This document shows, piece by piece, positions 12,396 to 24,314 of a DNA stretch of 64,000 bases; the first letter of the stretch is position 1, and every line of letters starts with the position of its first letter. The notes under the pieces were generated by a model, which did not search any database, was not told where the DNA came from, and was given only the letters and a program-made list of their open reading frames with translations. Source of the DNA: Gnetum montanum (lineage: Eukaryota; Streptophyta; Gnetopsida; Gnetales; Gnetaceae); NCBI GenBank assembly GCA_015680685.1, contig MNCI01033529.1, forward strand, positions 1,012,636 through 1,076,635. The letters run 5' to 3'. The position numbers and the translations under genes are program-made.

Positions 12396-13157
12396 GGTCT
12401 CACAATTAGAAAACTTGCTAAACTATTTCACCCATCCTAAACACTTTTGAGAGCTCCTAGCATGGTCCCTGGGTGGACCGTTTACCAAGTCATGTGTCAA
12501 GCTAGGCAAGCTAAAGGGTGTAGCAAGCCTATTAGCCTAGGAGATAGAAAATTTTCTAGACTATACAGTCTACCCCTAGTGCCTCTTTCATGCAAGATAG
12601 TCTCATGACTGGGTGCCACATTGACTATGCTATAGAGGGTGATAGGCAAGCTTAGAAGTAACTTTGCAAGCTTTAGGACTTTTAGGATGCCATGTCGTCT
12701 ACATGGTCCATTGTGACATCATGCTTGTAAGGATCCTTGCACAAATTCTAGGACTGTCAGATCATGAGAGTCCTAAAATTTATGGTGTTTCAAGAGCATG
12801 ATGATCAACTATGACACATCATAGCAAATGCTAGCACCTCAGCCTCACCAACATGGACATATGAGAATGCACACCAAGGAACCTTCCTAGGGCATGCATA
12901 GAGGACTACAGGGAGATGTCATCGGCTAGGTAAGGTGCTATGCTCTACCCTTGTGATTTCATTTCCTTGCTTCTTGTTTAGCTCAAGGTTTTGGGGTTTT
13001 AAGGGAGGCCTACCTTGGGTAGGAACTGCCACTATCACTATGGCCACCATCATTCATAGGCAAGGGAGGGAGTGCATGTAGTGCATTTTTTTTATTTGGT
13101 ATTTTGGGCTTTTTTGTTGAGGGTTTATGTACCATGCGCAGTGCAGGATAGGAATTT

Positions 13158-13300
13158 TCTTAGCATCCCATGCATGACATGGGATCAAAATTTCTTAGCA
13201 TCCCATGTGTGGCGCAAGATAGGGGTTTTTGTTAGCATCCCGCACATGATGCAGGACAAATGTTTGTTGGCATCCCATGCATGATGTGGGATAGGGCTCG
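13158..13300. repeat. ~36-bp tandem repeat x4 with inner palindrome
   Basis: Four units starting near 13162, 13197, 13234 and 13268 share TTAGCATCCCATGCATGA then YGYGGGATAGGG. The CCCATGCATGACATGGG core is itself palindromic. Confidence 0.7.
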
Positions 13301-13449
13301 ACTAAGATAGCTTGAAGATAAAAATAAAGTTGATGGTCTAGGCAAGGTGATGGTGAGTGTCACAACTATCACACCAAGGTATATTCCTAAGGGTGTAGCA
13401 AAAAGGTTAGAAAAATTTTGACTTCCTAGCATCACTCTCTACAACCAAT

Positions 13450-13735
13450 GCAATCAAGAGGTTATGCTCTATAGTGAGCATACCCTACAATTTCAAATTT
13501 TTATATATAAATTTTTGCAGTTGTTACACTTGGCAAGGAGCATAGCCAATACTTTGAAAAATTTTCTAGTAATTACGCTGGACAAGGAGTGTAACCAACA
13601 CTTATAATTATTATTATTTTTTTGCAATTATGAGGGTTATGCTCTACGGGGAGTGTAACTAACACTTAGAAAAAATTTTGTAGTTTTTAAGGTTACACTC
13701 TATGGGGGGCATAAACAATAATTAGTGAATTTTTT
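13450..13735. repeat. ~65-bp tandem repeats with GTTAYGCTC...GAGYRTAAC palindromes
   Basis: Four units in the last part of LTR 2, each with an inverted pair such as GTTATGCTCTACGGGGAGTG then TAAC followed by ACACTTAGAAAAATTTTGTA. The same unit type recurs at 23480-23660 and 27395-27860, marking those as parts of the same LTR family. Confidence 0.65.
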
Positions 13736-14339
13736 AATACTTTCAAAGTTATAATGTTTGTAAATATGCAATGTAGATGTTAGTGTTGTGTTTCATTGGG
13801 GACTAGGCACGTTAGATGGGTATGCTAATGTCCCTTTCCCGTGGGGCTTGGTGGAAAGTTAAGAATGTTGAGTTTAATTTTTATGCATTCTTTTTTATTA
13901 TTCAATGCTAACATTCTACTTTTGTTGCTATGGTGGCATCGTAGGGTATTGTTGAAACTCATCTTCATCATAGTTGAGCTGGTGGACATTTTGTGTTGCC
14001 TGAGTGAGCCTATACCGAATGTACCTACACCAGACACACATGTAGGTCACCAAGCAGTATGGTTTAGGTTGAGAGTACAAGAATTCCTAAAATTTTTGCT
14101 CTGCCACTTTGGTGTGATGATATGGTCACACTTGGCATCCAAAGTAGTGGGTGTCATGACAGAAACACTATTGCTAGGGCAAACTGAGGCATCCTAAGGT
14201 TCATATTTGATGAGCTCACTGGCAACAAAGGAGTAGAGAGTTCAGGCCTGGGCCGCAAGGGCCTTAGGACTTTGTCTAGGATCTGAGAGATGCCAAAATT
14301 TACATGTTATAACAAGAATAACACTTTATTCATTTCCTG

Positions 14340-17300
14340 ATGCATACACACTCTTTTCCAAAACCCACATGGGATGGTGTATTATGCTAGAGGGTGAGTC
14401 CCCTTACAATTTCTTATATTGCATATTAGATTATGACTTAAGATGCTAACCACTTATGTCCATTGCCAAGTTTACCATTGATGCAGATGGCCTCCACAAT
14501 GAAGAGGGAGCATTGAATTTGACTCTAACTACCCTACAAGAATTCTCATCTTTTGAGAATTTTTATGCAGTAATGATTGGGTAGATCAGGGTAGACCTAG
14601 CAAAACTTCCTCACTGATATTCTAAGTCTTATGAGAGGTGTTGGGCTCTTGGCTAGTTGGATGTTGAGTGGGCAACTAGCATACTAAGCATGGAGGACGT
14701 TTTAGCCCCACTACCACCATCCCACAGAGTATCATGCCATGTGAGTCTTGTGAGAATGTTTTTATGCACTTTCTACTTTATTTTTATCATGTTGCTAATT
14801 TCACCTTTACTTATTGCAGTTGCGGTCAAGTTAGGAGAAGTCACAACAGTTGCCATAGGTCATATTGAGGCCACCCTTATCTTCAAATATAGTGAGGTTG
14901 AGAGTTCACAACACTGGTTGTGCTATGAAGTCTTAGTGGAGATAACGAGGAATCTTCAATAGGTTGGGCTCATGGACCTTTACTTGGCCATTAGCCTAGG
15001 TGTCCTGGTGGCCAAAATGATTACCATGATTAACTCCTTCACTAAGTGCAGTGATCACTTTAGCACACGAGCCTGTGATGTGTGGGTGACCTTTGAAATT
15101 ATAAATGAATTCTTTGCGAACCTCTTCAACATCCCCTTTGAGGGTCTACTAGTTACAGAAAAGATTGAAAATACCTAGACCATAGAAGGGACATTGAAGA
15201 CTAGTTGGGCACTTTTAAGGTTTGCAAAGGAATAGTGGTTAAGGAGGTGAGGGTACCCATGGTCCACCACCTCTACCTAGTCTTCCAAGCTCATGCATTC
15301 CCAAAGCTACTTTTTGAAGAAAAAATTATTAGGGTTGAGCAAGCTTGTGTTATGAGGAACATAATAGAGGAGGGGACATGGTACAATTGGGCCTCTAACC
15401 TTGTCAATGGCCTATGTGCTGAAATTGTTAGGTTGCACCACAATCACATGTACCCTTTGTGCTCTTTGTAGCATGCCTATGAAGGTTTGTGGAGTTTTTG
15501 GTGGTTCATGAGAATGGGTGGTGGGTGGTGCAAGACCACAATCAAATCTGTAGGCCATGGATTCATCACCTATTCAACACCACGCAATCACAAGATCCTC
15601 TAGAGGTAATTGGCAAGTCATTTTCGGCAATGACCAGAGGTAATGTGGGATGCTCCTACCACACACATGACAATGCTAGGGAGGCCCCACCAACCAACAC
15701 TAGAAATGTAGTGAGAGGGGCATGACTCATTGCTAAGATAGTGAGATTGTCCAAAAGAAAGATTAAGAAACCATGCCCTGCAAAGGAGCCCATGTGTGAA
15801 GTAGAGGAGGATGGCAAAAAGCTATGGTTTAAGCTTCATGATGTGCAATCAAGAATTACAAGTAAGTATGCATTATTGGATACTGGCAAAATGTGTCATG
15901 CTATATTATACTCATTATTGATGATTCTAAATCTAACTTGTGTAACACTGGTAGGAGGACCCTTGCGTGGTAGTAGATCCTGTAGAGGATGATGTCCCTC
16001 AACCTAAGGGACAAATAGTAGATTAAGAGGAATAGGAAGCTACTAAAGTGCTAAGGAAACTTGAAGAAGGGTTGTAGTTTAAATGGGATGAGTTTAAAAA
16101 TTTCTTTAATGGTATGCAAATGGGTGATCCCTCCACTCTCACACTTGAGGGCTTGTTGGGTAGGAGCTTTGCACCATCATCTTTTATTGTATTATTATTA
16201 TTATTATTATTTTGTTATTTTTTTCTTTTCTTTTAATTTTATTTATTAACTCTTATGCCCTTGGTTGTTGGCTATCTGATAATCACTAAGTGTGTTATGT
16301 TGCAATAGCTAGTGTTTCTACTAAACATCCAGCATCCACATCAACCTTTCGTATGCAACTGTGGATGAAGGCTCTAGATAAGTTTGCCTTCATGCAAGGC
16401 ATGGTATATGACATGATAGATCATATACAACAAACAAACCCTAATATTGGTATGTCTATTTTTATTATTTATTATTTTTTACTAATTTTCTTTCTTGGTT
16501 CGTGGCTAACATCATTTTTCCTATTATATAATGACAGGTTCACAACTAAAGTGGGACCCAAACAGGGCGGTCTAAGTTGATGTCATGCTTCAGTTTCCCC
16601 TCAAAGTGAAGCAAATGCCTTTCCACGTGTATGATGAGGTAAGAAAATGTGTGTTGTACTCTACAAGAGCATTTTGGGAGTGTAGGAAAATTAATGAGCA
16701 CCTATGGAAATGGATGTAGGAGCTTTAGGAGAAGGGGGCAAGCCATGATGCAAAACTAGAGGACTTGCAATCTTGCTATGACTTCCTAGTGGCATGTGAC
16801 AAACTAGATGGAAACTAGCACATAGCCAAAATTAATTATGCTAGGTATTGATTAGCTATTCAAGGCAAAAATGAAGCTACCCATGAGGTGATTGAGCAAC
16901 GATTGCAAATGGACTTACTAGCGAGAAAGAATCAAGACTGGAAGGATGACAATGTGAAAGTGTACCAATGGGGCTAGGCTCAAAGGAATCACAAGAACCA
17001 CTACAAGCAAGAACGTGAAGCATATCATAAAAAGTACAGAGACATGTCTGTGGAGTATTGATATTGAGAGATATTTCTTGATGCAATTGGTGCAACACAG
17101 GCTTACAAACTATTTGTAAGCAACATAGTGGTGAGTGGAACTCTAGAGAGATACATCACCATACCTTTAGGAGAGGTCACTTCTACAAATTTTTCACTGA
17201 GGCTACCCTCATGAATAGCTATAGAGAAATGGAAAACCCTTGAGGGTATTGACCTTAGCAAGGAAGACTGGACATGGTTATTAGATAAAAAAATCCTCCG

Positions 17301-17509
17301 ATGCCTAGAGGTAGGCCTCAATAGGATGCCCCCAAACATGGATGCAAGCCCTTCTCAGGTTGGTCTAATTTGCATCATTTTTATTACAATGTTGCATGTC
17401 ATCTTATTTCTTAGCTAATTTATTCTTCTATTTTTATTTAATGTAGGTTCCGAGTGATGGTGTAGGACCCAGCAAAGTAGTGGATGAAAAGAAAGAGGAA
17501 GAACCTTAG
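14340..17509 (+). pseudogene. Intron-containing antisense gene of left-family element, copy 2 (G2)
   Basis: Counterpart of the gene at 1949-4816. Exons by comparison: 1 ends at 14393; 2 = 14487-14740; 3 = 14820-15861; 4 = 15955-16159; 5 = 16309-16449; 6 = 16538-17358; 7 = 17447-17509. Introns are 93, 79, 93, 149, 88 and 88 bp, all GT...AG. The fourth was lengthened by a TTA run (16190-16210). Exon 3 carries the longest recognisable protein stretches, for example WVTFEIINEFFANLFNIPFE and MVHHLYLVFQAHAFPKLL, which match no family I can name. Exon 6 has a coiled-coil-like stretch followed by LQMDLLARKNQDWKDD, nearly identical to copy 1. Many TAG/TGA/TAA codons in the frame mean it is not functional. 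Confidence 0.6.
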
Positions 17510-17749
17510 CCCCCACCACACACTATAGGCTAAAATATCCAGGATGTAGCCCTTTTATTGGGAAATTTTGTATTTTTGAAGATTCTATGTTTTGGATGTA
17601 AACTTGAATTACATACATTATTGATAATTCAATGGAAATGTGATGATTATTCGCTTGTTATTTTATTTTATTTTTTGTAATGTTTTTGTCATTTTAACTT
17701 GTGAGTTGATTAATGCAATTAGGTGCCTTATGGACCCCATTCAAATTTA

Positions 17750-18060
17750 AGGCCATGGTAGAAGGGTCATCACTAGTTTAAGGCTATTTCAGGCCATCAC
17801 TAGTTTAAGGCCATTTTGGGCCATCACTAGTTTAAGGTCGTTTCGGGCCATAGCATAATAGGGAGTTGGTTGCCAACTTTAAGCCTTGGCAAGCCATGTG
17901 ATAGTTTTAAGGGACCCTAGCCATAGTGTACAAGGAAGCAAGTTGCCAATTTTATGCCTTAGTGGGCCATGCGGTAGTTTAAGGCCTTTCCAGGCTACAG
18001 TGTACAAGGAAGCAAGTTGCTACTTTTAGGCCTTAGTGGGCCATGTGGTAGTTTAAGTTC
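17750..18060. repeat. TTTAAGGCC minisatellite, copy 2
   Basis: Shorter version of the array at 4976-5640, with units such as AGTTTAAGGCCATTTTGGGC and TTAGGCCTTAGTGGGCCATG, at the same place between the convergent antisense gene and gag-PR. Confidence 0.75.
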
Positions 18061-18249
18061 TTTTTCCATTTTTTTTTTTTTTGAAAAAGGCTAAATGGAG
18101 CCCCATGAACTAAAGAAATGACATAACTAATGTAGGATGTAAACAATATTTGAATCATAACTATACAAGCAAAGAATAAAGGGCAAGTAAAACATGCAAG
18201 TGAACTAAGGGCATGCCTTAGTCATGTAGGTGTTTTCTAACCCACTGTG

Positions 18250-20990
18250 GGTTAGGAGGCATGTAAGGCCTGGGAGGCACAAGGCGGTATTCTCCTAGAG
18301 CTTCATCTATTGCATAAAAGGGCAATTTAACCAGAGAGCTCCCATAGGGGAGTCGCTCACTTTTCTTGGTTATTTAGGATCAGATAAACAATATTGACTT
18401 TCCTCTAAATGGGCAATGTGCCTTTAGAGAACTCTACCTCTAACCCTTGTTATATATCTACATTGTTGATGGTCGAGGGGGGCTGCATTATCACCATAGA
18501 TCACCATCTCTCCACCCTCATAGGGCAACTAGATCTCTTGGTGAATAGGTGAAGAAATGTCCCATAGCTATGCTAGCTAAGACCTTCCTATGATTAGGTT
18601 GAATCTAAGCATTTCTTCAACTACGATGAATTTAGCATTAGTAGGAAATAGCTCCCCTACCATGAAAGCTATCATGACTATTCCGTTTACAACAACACAT
18701 GCTCCATTGAAGGATTTCAAGCATGTTGTTTTTTGGCTTGATCTGATTAACCAAGCCAAGCTTGTCAACAATGAGGAATGGAATGACATTGGTTGCCTCC
18801 CTATCATTAATGTACACCCTACAAATTTTATATTGGACTAAATGGATTATTATAAACATGGATGCACTAGTCACCTGACCCTTTTTAGGATCAACCTTGA
18901 CTGCCTCATCATGAAATGTTAAGGGTTTTGACCTTGATTCTTGGGTTGTGGGGAGAAACATTATAGCATGAATGGCCTTTTCGTCTACTGGAACATCCTC
19001 CTTAATAGGAATAGATGTTAGCATGTGAACCAATTCCTCGCAATGGGCAAAAGAGGCCATAATTAAGTCATACAAGCTCAAGGTGGTGTTCTTTTGTTTA
19101 AGAGCCTATTTAACTTGTGCCAGCATGTCCAAGAAATCTTTTTCACCATCTATTATTTTGGTGGCTTTTACCTCCTCCATGCATCCTAAGAGATAAATCT
19201 CCTAGGGAGGAGATTTAACCTTTGATCATGCAGTGGGCTTTTGAGCCTCAACACTTGTCTATCGATTTTTTGCGCTCACATTAATAGTCTAGGATGATGA
19301 GGCCATGGGGATGACTAAAAAGGGCGTGGGCTTAGGGGGACCTAGCTCCATGCATTCCATAATCATTTTGTTAGTGAGACACTCATCATGTCTCTTAGGG
19401 TATGATTTTGGGAGGATAGGGTGTGATGTAGTTCCCATCATCAAACCTTGAGCAAATGGGGAATCCACACATCTTGACATCCTAATGATAAAGGGTGTCT
19501 AGGTTGCTATTATTGCAATGTGTTGCAGGGCCCTAACAACAAAGGGTGTCATGGGCACCCAAGGTGGTGCTTTGATGATGGAAGGGGACTATGGTCTAGT
19601 CAATGTTGAGGCCCCAACATCACTAGAGGGCACACAAACCACAAATGGTTCATGTGATAATTCTATGATGTCATCAATGCTAATAGCATTGATGATGTAA
19701 CCTGCACCACTAGCATTGAGAGGGTCCTTGTAGACCTTCATCGATTGATTTTTTGGTCATACAAGATTGCCTTCATCAAGGACTAATTTTCCTTGATCAA
19801 TCATGCATTGAATGTCATCTTTTAACACCAAGTAGTAGTCTGTGTCATGGCCATGTAATTGATGATAGTCGTAGGACTGGTCCAATCTAAAGTTTTTAGG
19901 AACCAAGGGCTTATTTGACATTTTTGCAAAGGGGTTTATGAGGACCTCACAGTACCTTTCATGGAATTTTCATGCATCCTTAGACTTTTTTTGTGTTGGA
20001 TGTGCCCAACACTAAGCAACTTATCCAAGAGCTCAGATAGCTTGATGGGCAAGGGGGTATACTTTGAGCGATCCTTGCACTCAAAGTTTGGCCTTTGAGG
20101 AGCTTACCCCATGGCTGTCGGTGATGTGAGCTGGTTGTTTCCTACAATGCCAGAACCCAATGCCTTGTTGTTGTTGGCCAAGGCTTTAGTCAACTTGGCC
20201 ATTGGCTTAGTGTTGTTGGGTTTAGCTTCATTAGCCACAGTTACAATTTTTGCTATCACCTTTCCCTTTTCCTTATCCTTTTTCCCATGCACATTTTTAT
20301 AGGCCACATAGGCTAGGTCCTTACTGGCTTCTACTACATCTTGTATGCTCTTCATTTAAGAAAAAGCTTGGCTAAGAGAGTGTAGGGCCAAGTAGTACAA
20401 TTTTGACTTGATAAATTCATTTACTATGCCCTTCAAGATAGCTAGAAGGTGATTTTTTGCCATTGGCTCATGAATTTCATTGAGGGAAGCACTCCAACGT
20501 TGTATGAATTTTTGAACTAGCTCTAACGCCCCTTACTTAATGTTCATTAATTGGTCAAGTGTGCCTTCTAGCTTCAAGTTATAATTGAAGCAAGTTACAA
20601 ATTAGCTAAGCAGCTCCTCTAGAGTTGATATGGAATCTCTAGGGAGTGCACAATGCCAACTGAGATCTTTATCGATTAGGGACATGGCAAAGACCTAGAC
20701 GATTACATGTGGCCACACTTGCAAAAGCAAGCATTCAAAATGGAAAGTTACAAAGTATTTGTTGGGGTCTCCCTTACCATTTTATTTTGTGAATTGAGGA
20801 AGTTGGACCCCAAGAAGCAAAGTTAGTAGTGGGACCATAGGACTAATGGGGTTATCTTGATAGAAGTCCATCACATGAACCATTTCTGAGTTGGTTACTT
20901 TAAGCTGCCTAACCTCCTTCATAAGAGTTTGAATGAGTTGGAACACTTGATCCAAACTCAAGGATGTTGTAGTAGATTACATTGGTTGCA
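18250..20990 (-). pseudogene. gag-protease polyprotein remnant, left-family element copy 2
   Basis: Homologue of 6029-8710, more decayed. Visible parts in minus-strand order: a capsid remnant near 20560-20720 (poorly preserved), a linker at 20355-20104 (MKSIQDVVEASKDLAYVAYK, matching SIQDTMEASRDLAYMTYR in copy 1), a zinc-knuckle-like YDYHQLHGHDTDYYLVLK near 19850, then protease at 19081-18577. The catalytic block reads INDREATNVIPFLIVDKLG, so the DxGA of copy 1 is changed to DREA. The FNLIIGRS and HQEI-LPYEGGEMVIYGD blocks follow. Frameshifts and stops are frequent. No RT or integrase is visible. Confidence 0.75.
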
Positions 20991-22328
20991 TTCCTTATAG
21001 TGCCATCTAAGCAACCCACAGCCCCATTGTGGGCTATGCCACCACATGGGACGCTTGTTGACTCTGCTATTACATGTATTGTGGCATGTGCAGCAGCTAT
21101 GCCATAGGCACAAAGGTTGTAACCCACCATGCAATTGGGGCTTGAGCTATTATTGGAGGTGCTACTGAGATGGTTGGGATGAAGGGCACATGACTTGTCT
21201 ATGGCTAAGATATGGGCATCGTGTGCACATACAGTATTGTTGGCATCACGGATGCTAGCAGGGAAAGCTACACAAACTAGAAGGAGATGACAAAGTGGAA
21301 AGTGGTAGAAAGTCCTACACTTTGTTGTGCATGCATTACTTGGTGGCTAGCTACCACAGGCATGGACTTGGGTGGCAAAAGTGTCATCACTGCCTCAAAT
21401 AAGGCAAATGACTATGACTGGTGTAGAACTAAAGTGGAGGTAGGTAGTTGGATAGAGGTGTAAAATGGGACACCACTATCTGAATGGGACTCAAACTCTT
21501 CTTACCCATCCTACAGGAGCTTTTCATAGTTTGATGTCGCATCCTACCCTTTTGGCTCACTTACCCTAAGGAATTGTTCTAACAACCACCTAAATGTGTC
21601 GGTGAATGGGATGAATGTGTCAAGGGTAGGAAGGAACTCCTTGTTTTGATAAATGATTTCAAAGTTGTGCTTCACTTCTATTTCTTGGCAATCTAGGGAC
21701 AAGCCCACCTAAATCTTTGCACAAAGAAATTTGTACCTTTCATTGTCTAGCACACTATATTTAGGTAATTGGTTACGTAGTCTAAGTGACTACCATTATG
21801 TTCATACAAGGATGAGTGGCTGCTCAACGTCTCCCACTTGTTGAATGGGATGAACTACCTCCATGCTCAAGGTAGAGGTTTAAGTATTCATGAGATTCAT
21901 GTTGTTATGTAAAAAAACATAAGAAAAGAGGGTGCTAATAGAAAATGTTCAAGTATAGAAAATGTTGAAAAAATGGCTAAGTATGCAAACTATGAAAATA
22001 GGCCAAAAATGACCAACTTTGGAAATGTTGTTAAAAAGTGACTATCTTTGGTGTTATGCTTGTTATGCTCTAAGGGATTGTTACACTCTCTAGAGAACTT
22101 AGAGCTTGACATGACAAACAGTTGAGTTTTTCATCCTACAGGGTTCCAGGGGAATTGACAACTAGGACCAATCTACACCAACTGAAATGTAGACAACTCT
22201 TGCATTGGCCTATGATCCAACTACTACCATGCTAGGTCCATAGGGGTGTTACATCTATGCTAGCTTACCACTAGTAACAAAGGTGCAGAAAGAACTTGGA
22301 ACTAACCTTGAACATAAAAGGAATGGAA
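20991..22328 (-). other. Leader region, copy 2
   Basis: Corresponds in position to 8711-10427. No convincing coding sequence. Ends at the primer-binding site. Confidence 0.35.
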
Positions 22329-22347
22329 GGCCCTCCTTCTAGCACCA
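22329..22347 (-). promoter_or_regulatory. Candidate primer-binding site, left-family copy 2
   Basis: Minus strand TGGTGCTAGAAGGAGGGCC; see the site at 10428. Flanking sequence on the LTR side (GGCTGGAACACCAAGAGGT) is conserved with GGCTAGAACACCAAGAGGT in copy 1. Confidence 0.55.
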
Positions 22348-22354
22348 AAAACTA

Positions 22355-23900
22355 TGACATCCAAAAACATTGATGGCTGGAACACCAAGAGGTCAATGGA
22401 TGTACAACCTAACCCCAAATCCATGCAAAGGCCATGCCATGAAATGAAAACAAGGTGTCCTAAATGGTCTAGTCAATCAGATAGGCACTTACATGGTGTT
22501 AGAACAACCATATGTAAGAAGGGTTTATACTACATTACATGCAGACATTGAGATTGGCTAAGCCAAAGTGTAGTAGGGCATCCCAATCTAAAAATAATGA
22601 CATGAACATGAAAATATGTATTGAAAAGCAAAAAATGCAAGAGTTATTCTTAACATCAAAGAGAGATGCTTGTAAAAGATATAGAACAAAGCTTAAGAAC
22701 AAAGAAATGCACCATCCCAAAAATGGGGAGCGTAACTTTTGCTAGACAAGAGGTGAGAATGGTACGTGGCTTCAGGTAGGCATAGTGGTAGCATAGCAGT
22801 GTAGTCACAATCTCTAGGATGCTCAAGACACAAAGGTAATGGTTGCAATGGAGGCTGAACCTACCGAGTTAGCTATTGTTGTGTTTTGCAAGTGCAATGA
22901 TGGACTGTGTTCTGGAAGGTGCCAAGGTGTGAAGCTTAGATCCTAAAGTGTGGGAGTGTGAGGGATGCTTAGATAGCTAAAATTCCTAGTGTTCTTTTAT
23001 TTTTTCCAACCCCTAGAGTGCTAAATGTCAAGGTATTTATAGGGCTAGTTTTAGCATGAAATGCAGATTGGACACCATGTGGCATGGGTGCCACGTGGCA
23101 TGAGCATAGATGGGGTTACGTTAACATGTGACACTCTCATGAGAGTAGCAAATTATTACACTCTAAAGAATAGCAATAGGTACCCAAGGACTACTAAACT
23201 ATGATGACACTGCTTGGACTACATGTGCCAAAGTTTGAGAGACAACAATGTACCTACAAATAATGCAAAAATAATGCAACTTGGGGGCTATGCTCCAAGA
23301 CTATGTCTTCCCCCTTTATCAAGTAGGATCAATTTTAGGGATAATTTTGGGGACTAATGGGGGTGCAAAAGAAATAAAAATAGCTAATCTTAGTTGCTAG
23401 AGGAATGTTGAAGTTTCTACGAAGGCCGATTTCAAGTTCTGGAGGCTTTTGGAGGTTATCAAAGACTTTTGTCTATTGTCAAGCTGGCTACACTCTAGAG
23501 CGTAACACAACACTTAGTAAAAATTAGCAAAATTTTGATGTTTCACACTGGTTACACTGGCTATGCTAGGGAGTGTAGTAGAGCTTAGCAGGGACACTTA
23601 GCCAAATTTTGACAATTTGTAGTCTTCCTTCATGGTACATTGGCTACGCTCTAGGGCGTAGTAGGAGAGGTAGCCTCAAAAGTTAGAAAATGTGTCAAAT
23701 GTGTCTCCCATTTCAAGCTATCTTGATAGATTCTCGTTCAACACTTAGGCAAAACTAAGCACTGAAACCTATGTCATGCTAGCTATGTGTTGGCACATTT
23801 TGGCCATTTCATGGAACAGGTTGGATCTAAGCAGGGAAACAATTTGGAATGGAACCAGACATTTGAATTAAACACTCACTATATGAGGCTTATGAAAAAA
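22355..23900 (-). repeat. Left-family LTR 3 (5' LTR of copy 2), interrupted
   Basis: Begins beside the copy 2 primer site and aligns patchily with LTR 2, including the minus-strand TATA box and three palindromic units near 23485, 23563 and 23640 (for example GGCTACGCTCTAGGGCGTAG). The alignment to left-family LTR sequence stops near 23900 and appears to resume at 27395, so the LTR was probably split by later insertions. The right end is undetermined. Confidence 0.45.
23034..23041 (-). promoter_or_regulatory. LTR TATA box (left-family LTR 3)
   Basis: Minus strand GCCCTATAAATACCTTG, at the position equivalent to 11073-11080. Confidence 0.6.
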
Positions 23901-24314
23901 ACTAAATAGCATGAGAATTAGTGCATTAGGAGTAGGAACAACACAAAAAATAGATTGTAAGGCATTTATCAACAATTCAAAAATGCTTTCATATATTATT
24001 TCATTAAAAGCTCAAGAAAATCCTCCACGTGGAATGTTGTTTAAATGGATTGAAAGCACACAAGATGATGCATCCTAAGCCATGCCGTAAAACCATAGGC
24101 GCCATTGCCCAACTTCAGCATCAATTGAAACACTTGTGCCACTACCATGGATGATAATTACTAGTCTTTGAAAATGGAAGGCTCTGCAGCGAACTCTGAT
24201 ACGGATGTTGTTGATATTGTTAATTTTGACTTTGTTGATCATATTATCCAGAGAGAGGTCGAGCTCAGTAGCTGCAATTTCCTACAATAAGATGTAGCGA
24301 CGGATCCACAGGTG

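Larger units (their letters stand above)
10452..14018 (-). repeat. Left-family LTR 2, about 3.6 kb, between the two element copies
   Basis: Lies between the copy 1 primer site and the start of the copy 2 antisense gene, so it appears to serve as 5' LTR of one copy and 3' LTR of the other. The right end (GAGCCTATACCGA|ATGTACC) aligns with the end of LTR 1 (GAACCTATGGCCA|ATGTCCC). It contains a minus-strand TATA box, three kinds of palindrome-bearing tandem repeat and no gene; the ORFs inside are low complexity. Boundaries are by alignment and terminal TG/CA only; the right terminus reads GA rather than CA, and copy divergence is high. Confidence 0.5.

Noticed and set aside
14657-14962. 101-codon plus-strand frame read as an independent gene with a membrane segment
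   Set aside because: The apparent hydrophobic segment is the pyrimidine-rich intron 14741-14819 read through; the flanking parts are exons 2 and 3 of the antisense gene.
16190-16210. TTA microsatellite considered as a functional element
   Set aside because: Simple slippage inside an intron; explains why that intron is longer than in the other copy.
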